DNA of 64,000 bases from Streptomyces africanus (GTDB lineage Bacteria; Actinomycetota; Actinomycetes; Streptomycetales; Streptomycetaceae), in contig NZ_MUKA01000001.1 of the NCBI RefSeq assembly GCF_002150735.1, positions 49,838 through 113,837 of the forward strand, read 5' to 3'. The notes beneath the pieces are model-generated. The model saw nothing but the letters and a program-made list of their open reading frames with translations, did no database searches and was not told the DNA's origin. Each line of letters opens with the position of its first letter. Positions within the stretch are counted from its first letter, which is position 1. A program made the position numbers and the translations under genes. Of this stretch, positions 1 through 8,616 are shown piece after piece.

Positions 1-727
1 CCTTCCCGTTCTGCACGTAACGGATGAGCAGTTCGAATTCCCGAGAGCCCTTCTCCGACAAGAAAGTCGCCGACAGGTTGACCTGTTCTCCAGGCTTGAG
101 CGTGACGACCTTTTCCTTGAAGTATTTCTGTGTGGAGTTCTTCCCCTTGAGAAAGATGGGCTCCGGGCTGTCCATGTCCGCGAACAGCTGGATCTTCGGC
201 TCTCCTCCGGCGTTCGGTTCGCACACCAGCGTTCCGGCGAGCGGCTCGACGGCGCGGGGCGACTTCGGCTTGATCTCGATCGACGTGATGGTCAGGGAAC
301 TCGCGCCTCCCTCGAGCGTGAGACCCACGTTCAGTTCGCCGACTCGCGCGCCCCGGTTACGCCGGATGACGGCGTTCACGTCGCCGCCGGTCACGAGTTC
401 CGCGCGGTCCTCCGGCGAGGACACCTGACGCGGAAGAGCCGTGCATCCGGCCTCGTTCTCCTGCCGCGCGGTCACGACGAACGGCGCCGTTGAAGGGCTC
501 CCCGAGGGCGTACCGGCACCGGCCGATGCGGGGCTCGGCTCGGACTCACCGCTCAGGCCGAGTAACTGGAGGGCGATTGCGGTCAACACTGCACCGATCA
601 GGGGGATGCCCGCGCCGAGCCAGAGCACCCTCGCGTGCCTCTTCCACCACGGCTCAGGTGTCTCCGGCGGCGTCGGCCGCTGCGTACGAGGCTGACTACG
701 CCCACGCAGCGTGGTCCGGTTCCTCAA
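1..727 (-). CDS. Membrane-anchored protein, C-terminus cut off by window edge
   Basis: An open frame on the minus strand runs off the left edge. From the N-terminus it shows a short Arg/Pro-rich cytoplasmic stretch ending in a WWKRHAR cluster. One hydrophobic segment (LWLGAGIPLIGAVLTAIAL) follows, then a Ser/Pro/Gly-rich linker, then a soluble, probably extracytoplasmic domain. This is type II membrane topology. The frame opens after a stop near 769 and has no in-frame ATG. The TTG at 727 is my best start, although the purine-rich GGGGGAGAG lies very close to it, so the start is uncertain. I do not recognise the family; the domain has the look of an Ig-like or DUF-type sensor domain. Confidence 0.5.
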   Translation of the reverse strand, partial: MRNRTTLRGRSQPRTQRPTPPETPEPWWKRHARVLWLGAGIPLIGAVLTAIALQLLGLSGESEPSPASAGAGTPSGSPSTAPFVVTARQENEAGCTALPRQVSSPEDRAELVTGGDVNAVIRRNRGARVGELNVGLTLEGGASSLTITSIEIKPKSPRAVEPLAGTLVCEPNAGGEPKIQLFADMDSPEPIFLKGKNSTQKYFKEKVVTLKPGEQVNLSATFLSEKGSREFELLIRYVQNGK

Positions 728-828
728 CTCTCCCCCATTGAGTGGCGAGGCGGTTCTGACCGCGTGTCAGCTGCAGCCCAGGAAAGGATCATCGGAGGAG
801 CCGACGCGGGTCGGCACTTTCACCAACC

Positions 829-1020
829 TCACACAAACGACCCGCCACCCGCTGCGACGTCGGGAAGACAGTCAAAAAGCCAGAGGTCGATCCCGATTCC
901 AGGATGTCGGCCCGGCGTTCCCAGCGAATGCGCAGGGCGTCGGAAGCCGTGGAGCCAGGCGAAGGTCCGCTCGATCACCCGCCGGTAGGTGCCCAGTTCT
1001 GTGCCGTGCCGGGTGGCGGC
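829..1020 (-). pseudogene. IS5-family transposase C-terminal remnant
   Basis: The minus strand encodes HGTELGTYRRVIERTFAWLHGFRR, which closely matches the conserved block around the catalytic Glu of IS5-type (DDE) transposases in Streptomyces. Just after FRR the expected continuation (LRIRWERRADILE-like) is in another frame, so the copy is frameshifted. Only this C-terminal piece is present, with no N-terminal domain or terminal inverted repeats visible nearby. It is an inactive fossil. Confidence 0.6.
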
Positions 1021-1201
1021 AGCAGCGGCTCCAAGCGGTCCATAGCTCATCCCCACCATCCACGGCGAACTCTCCACACCAGGACGAACGCTCAACTCCC
1101 GTGGCGGCAACGGCCGTCAGGGTCGACCCACCTCATTGTGTCAGCCGTTCTAAGACACCGTACAGCCGTGCTGTGATACCCATGGGCTCGTTCCTCGTCG
1201 A

Positions 1202-1473
1202 GGAATTCGAGACACACCGCTCGTCACTGTGACGCGCCGGAGCACACCGCTGCGACGCAACACGCTGTCCGAGGCATTCAACCGACCGAAAGACAGGGCA
1301 CGTGCCAGGGGCGTCATGGTTCCCGTCACGGCGACGTTCCGAGATCTACGGGACTTTATGACGCGGTCCTGATCGCCGCGGGCGTACCTCCCCGGAGCGT
1401 GCAGGCTCGGATGAGGCATGGCACGCTCGCCGAGACGCTGGACACTTACGGCTTCGCCCTGGAAGTGGACTGA
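1202..1473 (+). pseudogene. Tyrosine recombinase (integrase) C-terminal remnant
   Basis: Read with one frameshift near 1350, the plus strand gives TPLRRNTLSEAF, then TFRDLRDFYDAVLIAAGVPP and RMRHGTLAETLDTYG before a TGA at 1471-1473. This is the C-terminal catalytic region of phage-type integrases (HDLRHFYASLLIAAG, LGHxSxxETLDTYG). The arm Arg, the LxH-type His and the nucleophile Tyr are recognisable, but the HxLRH motif has become RDLRD. The N-terminal half is missing and the reading frame is broken, so it is inactive. It lies about 115 bp left of the first copy of a 32-bp direct repeat. Confidence 0.6.
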
Positions 1474-1588
1474 GAACACGCACCGGCTTCCTTCGAGGAC
1501 CTGTTCGGTATCCCGGCTCCTGCGGGGCTGCCTGCGGCGGCGTTGCTACCGCGCTGACAACGGAGTAGGCGTCCAGCTGCCATGACGC

Positions 1589-1620
1589 GTCGCCACCGGC
1601 CCGGCGGACTGAGCAAGCGA
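1589..1620. repeat. 32-bp direct repeat, left copy
   Basis: This segment matches 27446-27477 at 30 of 32 positions in the same orientation. The exact shared core is CCCGGCGGACTGAGCAAGCG(A). It lies in non-coding, decayed sequence. It could be an att-like scar, a small dispersed repeat or a recombination footprint. Confidence 0.55.
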
Positions 1621-1677
1621 TCACCGAGCTTAGCTGTCGCAGCTCGCAGGGGGAGAAGGAAGCCGTGATCTGCGGAC

Positions 1678-1830
1678 TCATCGTGCACGCGCCCAGCGCT
1701 TTGCGTCCGCCCTCGGAAGTACGGTCCCGATCACCGTCGCGCCGCCCCACCGGGCGAGCTGCGCGGCCAGGGAGCCGACGCCGCCGAGCACCCCGTGCAC
1801 GAGCACGAGCTGTCCGTCGACGAGGCCGTC
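1678..1830 (-). pseudogene. Quinone oxidoreductase-like (MDR) fragment
   Basis: A short minus-strand stretch reads DGQLVLVHGVLGGVGSLAAQ followed by LARWGGATVIGTV. This is the nucleotide-binding motif region of zinc-independent medium-chain reductases (quinone oxidoreductase/CrtA-like), where AAGGVG is typical. About 50 codons remain and there is no start codon of its own. It is a residual piece in a decayed region and overlaps the end of the PadR remnant by two bases. Confidence 0.5.
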
Positions 1831-2328
1831 ACTGAACACGATCCGCGGGTACGACAGTGCCGCGGCGGTAGGGGTCCGGGACCTCCTCGGCTCGCAGCGG
1901 CCTGTCACCGGAGTAGAAGAAACTCGCCGGCTCCTCCAGGAACTCCAGCCGTCTGCACGGCACCGCGTGCTGTTCGGATACGGCGGACAGGTGGGAGAGG
2001 AACGCCAGGACGGTGAAGAAGCGGTGAAGTCGGTGATCTCATGGTCGGCCGGCTTGCGCAGCCGATTCAGCAGCTCAGTGCGCCCGGCGTCGGTCAGGCT
2101 CAGTACAAACCGCGCAGGGCCCGCACCCGGGTCGGCGCGCCGCTCCAGCAGGTCCGCCTTGGCGAGGCGGTTGATTGCCGGATACAGACTGCCGTCGCTG
2201 ACCGGCCGCGTGTATCCGGTCAACTGCGAGACCCGGCGGCGTAGCTCGTGTCCGGGCAGGGAGCCCTCGGCCAGGAAGCCTGAGGCGGCGCTGTACGAGA
2301 TTCCCGAGGAGTGCCGCCGCGAGGCCAT
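1829..2328 (-). pseudogene. PadR-family transcriptional regulator, frameshifted
   Basis: The minus strand encodes FLAEGSLPGHELRRRV, then GYTRPVSDGSLYPAINRLAK and LTDAGRTELLNRLRKPADHE. This is the winged-helix domain of PadR regulators, including the signature SDGSLYPAINRL. After HEITDF the reading frame shifts: the neighbouring frame continues with RFFTVLAFLSHLS, FLEEPASFFYSGDRPLRAEE and a stop at 1829-1831. The N-terminus from ATG 2328 is not PadR-like, so the true start is also damaged. The expected partner (a transporter or oxidoreductase) is not intact here. Confidence 0.6.
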
Positions 2329-2339
2329 GGAGCTGGTCG

Positions 2340-2800
2340 CGGCGGCCCTCGTCCGACGGGAAGAGTGGTCAGCCCCTGCCCTGGACGGCATCGACGTCCT
2401 GCGCATCGGGTGGGTGGGCAAATCCCGCAGGGCTGTAGCGTCTCGCGGTTGGTGTCGGAGACCGCCCTCGTGACCTGCTGCTTCCTCCGTTGCCTCACGG
2501 CGTGTCGGACATCGGCACCTCAGCTTCGTGTCGCCTCCTCGGCGGTCTGTCTTGATCGGAGCAGGCCGCCGGGCTTGTGATCTGGGCTGTCGCGCACCTT
2601 CCGAGTCAGCAGCCTGCAGGTCTCCCACCTGTGCGGTTGCCAGGTGGTTTGGGGACGAGCGCGGTGTCGGGTCGGAAGTCGGGCACGCGTCGACGCCGTC
2701 GGCGAGGGCCTGGACGCGGACTGCCGGAGCGGAACTCGCATGCACAAGCCTCCGGGTGTGACCCGCGCGATGCGCTGCGCCGGCCGGTCGGACGGGCGGA
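2340..2800. other. Non-coding or decayed stretch
   Basis: I found no frame with a recognisable domain, ribosome binding site or consistent third-position G/C bias in this 460-bp stretch. It lies between the PadR remnant and the PIG-L gene end and is probably residue of deleted genes. Confidence 0.4.
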
Positions 2801-3634
2801 TCAGCGCAGTCCGGCGAAGAGATCGTTCTCGGGTACGGCCGCGCCGGTGGCGTCCTGGACACGTACGAAGGTCTCCATGCCCATCAACTCGCCGAACCTC
2901 TCCGTGCCCATCTTGAGGAAGAAGATGTTTTCGCCCTGACTGGCGTGCGCGGCCAGCGCGTCGAACTTCTGGCCGCTGAACGCGGTGGTGTCCACCCACG
3001 TGGTGATCTCATCGTCGGGGAGGCCGATCTCGGCCATCGCGGCGGCCTCGGCAGGATCCGGCTCCGGCATGTCCGGATGAAACTCGCGCATGATCTCGCC
3101 GAACCGCTGCATCGTCGAGCGGGGCATCGTGGTCCAGTACACCTTCGGTGTCAGCGCGGTCATCTCCAGCGCCGCCATCGTGATGCGGTGGGCCTGGATG
3201 TGGTCGGGGTGGCCGTAGAAGCCGTTCTCGTCGTAGGTGACGACCACATCAGGTCGGTAGTGCCGCATGAGTTCCGCGAGCCGGGCCGCGCCTACTTGCA
3301 CGGGGGTCTGCCAGAAGGACCCGGGGGCGTCGTTGCTCGGCCAGCCCATCATCCCGGAGTCGGCATAATCCAGCATCTCCAGATCGCTGACCTTCAAGAC
3401 GTCACAGCTCGCCTCAAGTTCTTGACGGCGCATCAAGGCGACCGCCGCCGGATCATGCCCGGGATCACCCGGCTTGACACCTCCCGGTCCGTCACCGCAA
3501 CCGCCGTCGGTACACGTCACGAGAACCGTGCGGATACCTTCCGCCGCGTACCGCGCGAGGACCCCTCCGGTTCCGGTGGCCTCGTCGTCGGGGTGGGCGT
3601 GTACTGCCATGAGCGTCAAGGGCCGGCCAGTCAT
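2801..3634 (-). CDS. PIG-L/LmbE family deacetylase (Mca-like)
   Basis: Zinc-dependent N-acetyl hydrolase of the GlcNAc-PI de-N-acetylase (PIG-L/LmbE) family, 277 residues. The metal site is clear: AHPDDE at residues 13-18 and HPDH at 142-145. In actinomycetes this family includes MshB and the mycothiol S-conjugate amidase Mca; the length and the TCTDGGCGDG segment suit an Mca-like enzyme, but natural-product deacetylases look similar. The ATG at 3634 has a good GGAGGA ribosome binding site. No mycothiol biosynthesis gene is adjacent, and the gene sits alone between decayed regions, so the substrate cannot be deduced here. Compartment: cytoplasm, as no signal peptide is visible. Confidence 0.85.
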   Translation of the reverse strand: MTGRPLTLMAVHAHPDDEATGTGGVLARYAAEGIRTVLVTCTDGGCGDGPGGVKPGDPGHDPAAVALMRRQELEASCDVLKVSDLEMLDYADSGMMGWPSNDAPGSFWQTPVQVGAARLAELMRHYRPDVVVTYDENGFYGHPDHIQAHRITMAALEMTALTPKVYWTTMPRSTMQRFGEIMREFHPDMPEPDPAEAAAMAEIGLPDDEITTWVDTTAFSGQKFDALAAHASQGENIFFLKMGTERFGELMGMETFVRVQDATGAAVPENDLFAGLR

Positions 3635-3870
3635 GAAACAGTCCTCCAGAGAAATACGCTTGGTCCGAGTGCGCGGCGGGCGTACCGCGATCCTTGGGCC
3701 CGAATCCTGGGTGGGGCGGACGACCTTGTGGTCTCCTCTAGTTCCCCACCCGTGCGGCGCCGGTCCCTCGGTCGATGCAACCGTGCGGTCGGACCGGCTG
3801 TTCCCGGCGCCACGTCGGATCCGACTTCCATCCGGCGCGGCCGTGAAATTCCGACACGAAATTTGCGGCC

Positions 3871-4797
3871 CTACAGGAGCGGCAGACGCAGAAGTTCGTG
3901 TCCTTTGACAGCGAACCCAGTCGCCATGTCAATCATTCGAGTCGACGCGAAGGCGCACACGACGGCTTCAGCCGGAGAGGGCGACGGCAGGCTGCCTTGC
4001 ACGGGCCTACGGGGATGCGACGGACCGTAGCCGCCGAGGGGTGTGGCGAGGGCCGCTCCGGCGAATGGCGCGAGGGCTGCGGCGGTGGTTGCGTTGTGGA
4101 CCAGGAACAGAGCGGGGGGGGGCCGCCCAAGCACGGCCTCAACGGTTGAGGTCTTTTCGGTGCTGGCGCCCGACGCAAAGGCCTCGACGTCGATGCCGAC
4201 GAGGAGTCCGACGATCATGTCGGGCAGTCCGAGTGACAGCAGCAACGCTCGCTGCTCGTCGGAAGTTCGATGCGTGTAGTTCACCGTGCGTCCGATCGCC
4301 AGCGAAAGGTGCTCCGCGATGGCATCCATGCTCAGCCCGTCGGGCCCGGTGAGGTGGTAGGGCCTGCGGACCGAGCAACTCGCTTCGCCGCTCAGGATCA
4401 GATGGGTTGCCACATCTGCGACATCGCGCACATCGATGAGGTTCGCGGGCAGAGTCCCCCTGGGCGCCCATGACTGCACTGAAGGTCATGGGGCGCAGCA
4501 GGCTGTAGCCGATGTCGACCTTGCTGAGGTGGTCCTCTACCTGCAGGTGCCAGTCGAGTGGGTGCATGGGGGAAGGCCAGGCCCACGAACTCACCTTCAC
4601 CACATGCTCGACGCCGGTGTGGGCAGCTGCGTCGATGAGCGCTATCTCCTGATCAGCTTGGTCTTCGGAACTACCCAAGGTGACGACCAGCACGCTTGCG
4701 CCGTCAACAGCGGACGCTATCGAGCCGGCGTCCGCGTAGTCGATTTGGAGGCTCGTGGTCTGGGCACGGGCGGTGTCCAGACCTGACGGTGTCCGGC
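3871..4797 (-). pseudogene. NmrA-like NAD(P)-binding protein, truncated and frameshifted
   Basis: Two minus-strand frames together reconstruct an atypical SDR of the NmrA type. The first reads SGLDTARAQTTSLQIDYADA, VLVVTLGSSEDQADQE and EHVVKVSSWAW. The second starts near 4460 and reads NLIDVRDVADVATHLILSG and LTGPDGLSMDAIAEHLS. The frame changes near 4450-4470, and the N-terminal GxxGxxG Rossmann loop is missing. A run of eight Gs near 4115 may mark a further indel near the C-terminus. The intact family binds NAD(P)H as a sensor or reductase; this copy should be inactive. Confidence 0.6.
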
Positions 4798-4799
4798 TA

Positions 4800-5085
4800 A
4801 GTGAACGTACCGCGGCCCTGATACTTCATTCATATCGGCATCTGCCTTCTCTCATTAGTTACGGCTTGGGCTGGGCGCGGAGTGCGCCGACACCGCCAAC
4901 AACGGCTGACCGTGTCGAGCCGCAGCAGTCTCAGACCCAGAGCGGCATTGCGATCGCGAACATCCGCCCGTACGCCACGGCGGGAGTCCCTCGCATCAAC
5001 ATCCCGAAGACCTGTGTGACGGCGCCGGGAGTTGCCGGGTGGCAGTTGGAGTTCTCCGTGGCCGTTCCCCGTCAGCCGAGTCGGC
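4800..5085. other. Gap with a possible C-terminal gene scrap
   Basis: No complete gene is visible. On the minus strand a frame ending at a TGA (4931-4933) reads RGTPAVAYGRMFAIAMPLWV. It looks like the hydrophobic tail of a lost membrane protein, but I cannot assign a family. Confidence 0.25.
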
Positions 5086-5943
5086 TCAGCCTCGCTTGGC
5101 GACGGCGGTGCGGGCGGAGTGCCACAGGGCGCGGGGGTTGTCGCGGTCACCGTGGAGCTTGAGCATCGCGTTGACGACATCCTCGACGCTGCCTTGCTCG
5201 TTGACGATGCGGCTGAAGTCGCGCAGGTACTGCTGGCTTGCGCCGATGCTCTCGGGCAAGTCGGGTGCACCGACGCTCTTGTGTCCCGCGACGACGATCT
5301 TCGGGTTCAGGGCGGCGACGGCATCCAGGCTGGCGATCCACGCCTCGCGGCTCTTCTCGTCGGTCTCCCCGGTCATCATGTGCACGCCGTTGTAGACGAC
5401 GTCGCCCCCGACCACCGCGGCGGCCGACGGCACGTGCAGGACAGTGGAGAACTCGGTGTCGCCCTGGCCTACCGAGACTGCCCGCAGCATCTGGCCTTCC
5501 AGCTCGAACCGGTCGCCGTTCAGAGGCTCCGGCAGTACCGCGGTCTGCGGCAGTTCGCCAGGGAAAATGGCCTTCCAGTAGGCGGACAGTCCCGGGTTGG
5601 TGGCCTCGAACCGGGCGCGTTCGACCACCTCGGGGGTGGCGATGCCGCGGGCCTCGGGGAAGTGCTCCTGGATGCGGGAAAGGCCGATCCAGTGGTCCTG
5701 GTGGCCGTGGGTGATGTAGACGCCGGTGACGCGCTTTCCGAAGCCGCGCACCCACTCGGCGAGCGCGTCGACCTGGTCGAGTGTGACGAGCGTGTCGACG
5801 AGGACGGCTTCCTCGGCGCCGGCGATCAGGGTGCTGCTCATGGGCGACCACATCGGGTCGTCCCCCGGCCCCTGCGCGGGGGCACCTGCGAACGGACGCA
5901 TCGGCGCGACGTACACGTCAACAGTGAGGGCGTCTGAGCTCAT
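5086..5943 (-). CDS. MBL-fold metallo-hydrolase
   Basis: A 285-residue cytoplasmic metallo-beta-lactamase-fold protein. The dinuclear metal motif HGHQDHW is at residues 79-85 (HxHxDH), followed by GQGDTEFSTVLHVPSAAAVV, GGDVVYNGVHMM and AGHK, the usual later metal-ligand segments. This subgroup hydrolyses esters, thioesters or lactones; the substrate cannot be read from the sequence. It is divergent from a TetR regulator, with a perfect 12-bp-arm inverted repeat in the shared promoter region. Repression by that regulator, and induction by a compound the enzyme clears, is the likely logic. The ATG at 5943 overlaps no other gene. Confidence 0.85.
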   Translation of the reverse strand: MSSDALTVDVYVAPMRPFAGAPAQGPGDDPMWSPMSSTLIAGAEEAVLVDTLVTLDQVDALAEWVRGFGKRVTGVYITHGHQDHWIGLSRIQEHFPEARGIATPEVVERARFEATNPGLSAYWKAIFPGELPQTAVLPEPLNGDRFELEGQMLRAVSVGQGDTEFSTVLHVPSAAAVVGGDVVYNGVHMMTGETDEKSREAWIASLDAVAALNPKIVVAGHKSVGAPDLPESIGASQQYLRDFSRIVNEQGSVEDVVNAMLKLHGDRDNPRALWHSARTAVAKRG

Positions 5944-5983
5944 GGTGAATACCTCCGAATGTGGGGGAGGCTTCCACCATCCC

Positions 5984-6010
5984 GACTATGCTATGCAACA
6001 TAGCATAGTC
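5984..6010. promoter_or_regulatory. Perfect inverted repeat, TetR operator candidate
   Basis: The arms GACTATGCTATG and CATAGCATAGTC are perfect reverse complements separated by CAA. The A/T-rich element stands out in a G/C-rich background and lies in the promoter region shared by the MBL hydrolase (minus) and the TetR gene (plus). It is the obvious binding site of the TetR dimer. Confidence 0.8.
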
Positions 6011-6046
6011 AGGTGACGGTCCAGAGGCCGTCCACGATGAGAAAGA

Positions 6047-6592
6047 ATGGCCTGCATGTCAGAGGGCGTGCGTGAAGCAATGATCAAGGCGGCATGGCTG
6101 CTGATCGCCGAGCGAGGACTTGAGGGCATGTCGACCCGCGAGGTGCTCGCACGTACCGGAGCACCGCGCGGCTCCGTCTACCATCACTTCCCCCGCGGCC
6201 GCGCCGAGCTGATCGAACTCGCCGTCGACCACTCCCTGCAGTGGATGCAGGACCAGATCGACGCGATCGACGCGCGGACCCCGCAGGACGTGGTCTCCGG
6301 CTACATCGACATCTGGCGCAGAGTGGTCGAAGGCACGGACTTCCGCGCCGGCTGCACGATGGCCGGGATCACGACCGGCGGACACGACCCCGCGATCCTC
6401 GACCGGGCGGAGGCCGCCTTCACCGCCACGGGCGAGGCGCTGGCCGCCCGGCTCGAACAGGTCGGAGTAGCGCCCGCCGAGGCCGCATCACGCGCCACCC
6501 TGCTGGTGATCGCCGCTGAAGGAGCCGTCATCCTGGCCCGCGCACGACGCAGCAGCGAACCACTCGCCCTCGTCGCCGCACAGCTGGGCTGA
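6047..6592 (+). CDS. TetR/AcrR family transcriptional repressor
   Basis: A 181-residue TetR-family regulator. The N-terminal HTH is intact: LLIAERGLEGMSTREVLART followed by GAPRGSVYHHFPRGRAELIE (residues about 18-60). The C-terminal half is the ligand-binding domain (RAGCTMAGIT, a motif typical of the LmrA/YxaF-like subgroup). ATG codons occur at 6047 and 6056; the second would also give a complete HTH. It is divergent from the MBL hydrolase and probably represses both genes through the palindrome at 5984-6010. Confidence 0.85.
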   Translation: MACMSEGVREAMIKAAWLLIAERGLEGMSTREVLARTGAPRGSVYHHFPRGRAELIELAVDHSLQWMQDQIDAIDARTPQDVVSGYIDIWRRVVEGTDFRAGCTMAGITTGGHDPAILDRAEAAFTATGEALAARLEQVGVAPAEAASRATLLVIAAEGAVILARARRSSEPLALVAAQLG

Positions 6593-6696
6593 GCTCAAGC
6601 TCAGAACTTCGCGGTCTCCGTACCGCCGTCGGCCACCGCCCTGCGGCCGCGAGGAAGCGGGGCGGTACCACTCGCTCCTGGGGATGCGGTATCCCG

Positions 6697-7135
6697 ATGG
6701 GGGGCCTGTCGGCGAAGCAGCGGGCCCGGCGGGAGCAAGTGCGGTTCGATGCTGCCGATTTGTTCGCGCAAGGGGTGACGCCGCCGCAGGTCGCGTGGCG
6801 ATTACGGGTCTCTCGGAAGCCTGCCTATGCCTGGCATGCCCGCTGTCGAGAAGACGGTGTGCAGGCGCTGGGGTCCAAGGGGCCGTCCGGGCGTCCGTCA
6901 CGGATGAAGCCGGAGTGGCTGGCCTGGCCGGCGGTGGAGCTGGAGAACGAGCCGGCCGCGCACGGCTGGACGCAGGACCAGCGCTGGACGTGGCCACGTG
7001 GATCAAGGAGACGTGGTCGCGGGTGGAAAGACGGTGAGGGACCAGGACGCATGGCTGTGCTTCGCGGAAACCTCAGTAGCTGGTGGCCGACAGGGGACCT
7101 GGCATGCGCCGAGCTGCCGTGACTCAGCCTCGCGG
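6697..7135 (+). pseudogene. IS630-family transposase N-terminal remnant
   Basis: The plus strand begins LSAKQRARREQVRFDAADLF and continues AQGVTPPQVAWRLRVSRK, WHARCREDGVQALGSKGPSG and AAHGWTQDQRWT. This is the HTH domain of IS630-type transposases. Two or more frameshifts follow, with WIKETWSRVER and TVRDQDAWLCFAETS in successive frames. The DDE core is essentially missing. Its end overlaps the 3' end of the TetR gene on the other strand. It is inactive. Confidence 0.65.
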
Positions 7136-7702
7136 TCCTGCGCCATGCAGCAGGGTGTCGATGACGAGCGCGGCCAGCGCGTCCGGGTCCTGCGCTGCTG
7201 GAGCCTGATCGGCGCCGGGCCTGTCGAGGGCTTCGCTGAGGAGGGCGTAGTACACCTGCCGCGTCCACTCCAGGTCGGCGTCCGGAGCAAGCAGTCCCTC
7301 TCCCTGCGCACGGCTCAGGAGTTTCACGGTGTGCGCGTCGATCTCGGCCCAGAGGGCGACCGCGGCGGGGGTGTGGGCCGTGGCGTGGCTGAGGGTGAAG
7401 CGCCAGGTGCTCTTGACCCGCAGTACGTTCGCGGTCACCCGGTACAGCGCCACGAGCGCGGGGGCGGAGTCGGGCCGGGCTTCCTCGATCGCGTCGATGA
7501 TCTGCTGCTTCGCGGAGACGGCGAGCGCCTCCAGCAGCGCCCGCCGGTTCGCGAACCGGCGGTGAACGGTGATCCTCGTCAGCCCCGCCGCCTCGGCGAT
7601 CTGCTCCATGGAAGCGCCGGCGTCCTGGGCGAGGACCCGCTCGGCCGCCTCCAGAATCGCGCGCACACTGCGCTCGGCATCTGCCCGCAGTGCTCGGCCC
7701 AT
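7124..7702 (-). CDS. TetR/AcrR family transcriptional regulator
   Basis: A 192-residue TetR regulator. The HTH reads RAILEAAERVLAQDAGASME, then QIAEAAGLTRITVHRRFANR (residues about 14-53), which is typical. The C-terminal domain is alpha-helical. The 3' end overlaps an IS630 remnant on the opposite strand by about a dozen bases, which may have replaced its original tail. It stands alone: upstream (7703-7870) lies a promoter-sized gap and then an IS5-like scrap, so its target genes are not obvious and may have been lost. Confidence 0.8.
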   Translation of the reverse strand: MGRALRADAERSVRAILEAAERVLAQDAGASMEQIAEAAGLTRITVHRRFANRRALLEALAVSAKQQIIDAIEEARPDSAPALVALYRVTANVLRVKSTWRFTLSHATAHTPAAVALWAEIDAHTVKLLSRAQGEGLLAPDADLEWTRQVYYALLSEALDRPGADQAPAAQDPDALAALVIDTLLHGAGPRG

Positions 7703-7874
7703 GTCTGTCTCCTGTCTGGTTCGCTACCCGGCTCCCTTGTAGAGGATACGTGAACGCTACGGGTACCTCATTAACTGATTCTCCAATGTTGCAGGTTTAG
7801 ATATATTCGATACGCTAGTGACACGGATAAGGGGTCACTCCGCACCACTGAGCCTTTGCCAACCTGGCTGACGG

Positions 7875-8010
7875 TGGCGTGAGCTCGGTACCCGATGGCG
7901 TCGGCTCCCGGCGGACCGGCAGGCTCTGCTGGTGCTGGCCCACCTGCGGTGCGGACACGCGTATGCCCGGCTCGCGGCCGGTTTCGGCGTCGGGACCAGC
8001 ACAAACGAAG
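7875..8010 (+). pseudogene. IS5-family transposase N-terminal scrap
   Basis: In one plus frame the sequence reads [20 protein letters not shown], then [16 protein letters not shown]. This is the HTH block of an IS5-like transposase ([25 protein letters not shown]). It breaks off within 45 codons, just before the start of the nitroreductase-family gene. No terminal repeat is visible. Confidence 0.55.
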
Positions 8011-8038
8011 ACTCTTCGACAGTATGGAGATAGGCGAC

Positions 8039-8512
8039 ATGCCACTTGAAGGCGAGTATGAGCCGAGCGCGATGCAGTTGGTACGTGACCAGGTGGAGCT
8101 GTACGAAAGCTCCGGTGGTACGGAAGGAACGACGCTGAACGAGCTGATGGGTCCGGAGGCGGGGCGGGACCTTCCTGTCGTCATCCTGACCACCCTGGGC
8201 GCGAAGAGCGGCAAGATCCGCAAGTCCCCGGTCATGCGGGTGGAGCACGACGGCTGCTACGTCGCCGTCGCCTCCATGGGAGGAGCCCCCAAGCACCCGG
8301 TCTGGTACCACAACCTGGTGGCCGACCCCCGGGTGGAGCTTCAGGACGGGCCGGTGCGCCAGGACATGGTGGCACGCGAGGTGACCGGGGGCGAGAAGGC
8401 CGTCTGGTGGGCTCGCGCCGTCGAGGCGTTCCCGGACTATGCCGACTACCAGAAGAAGACGGACCGGGAGATCCCGGTCTTCGTTCTGGAGCCGGCGGTC
8501 GAGGAGCACTGA
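8039..8512 (+). CDS. Deazaflavin (F420)-dependent nitroreductase-family protein
   Basis: A 157-residue protein of the Ddn-type, F420-dependent family. The sequence starts [20 protein letters not shown] and contains [20 protein letters not shown] and [20 protein letters not shown], the family hallmarks for deazaflavin binding. I chose the ATG at 8039 because GGAGAT precedes it at the right distance and homologues begin MPLEGEY; an upstream ATG at 8024 is in frame. These enzymes reduce quinones, nitro compounds or enones with F420H2 at the membrane or in the cytoplasm. It is followed by a strong stem-loop. Confidence 0.85.
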   Translation: MPLEGEYEPSAMQLVRDQVELYESSGGTEGTTLNELMGPEAGRDLPVVILTTLGAKSGKIRKSPVMRVEHDGCYVAVASMGGAPKHPVWYHNLVADPRVELQDGPVRQDMVAREVTGGEKAVWWARAVEAFPDYADYQKKTDREIPVFVLEPAVEEH

Positions 8513-8541
8513 CGCGGCACAGCTGGTTCATATCCGAAGAG

Positions 8542-8570
8542 GGGCCATGGCGTTCGCAGTGCCATGGCCC
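8542..8570. terminator. Bidirectional stem-loop
   Basis: A perfect 10-bp stem, GGGCCATGGC with GCCATGGCCC, encloses a 9-nt loop. It lies between the convergent ends of the nitroreductase-family gene (plus) and the SDR gene (minus), so it can end transcription from both sides. No T-run is present, as is common in Streptomyces. Confidence 0.7.
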
Positions 8571-8616
8571 GCCTACGCACACGTGGGTGCGGCTCAGCCC
8601 GGCAAAGGGCGGCGGT

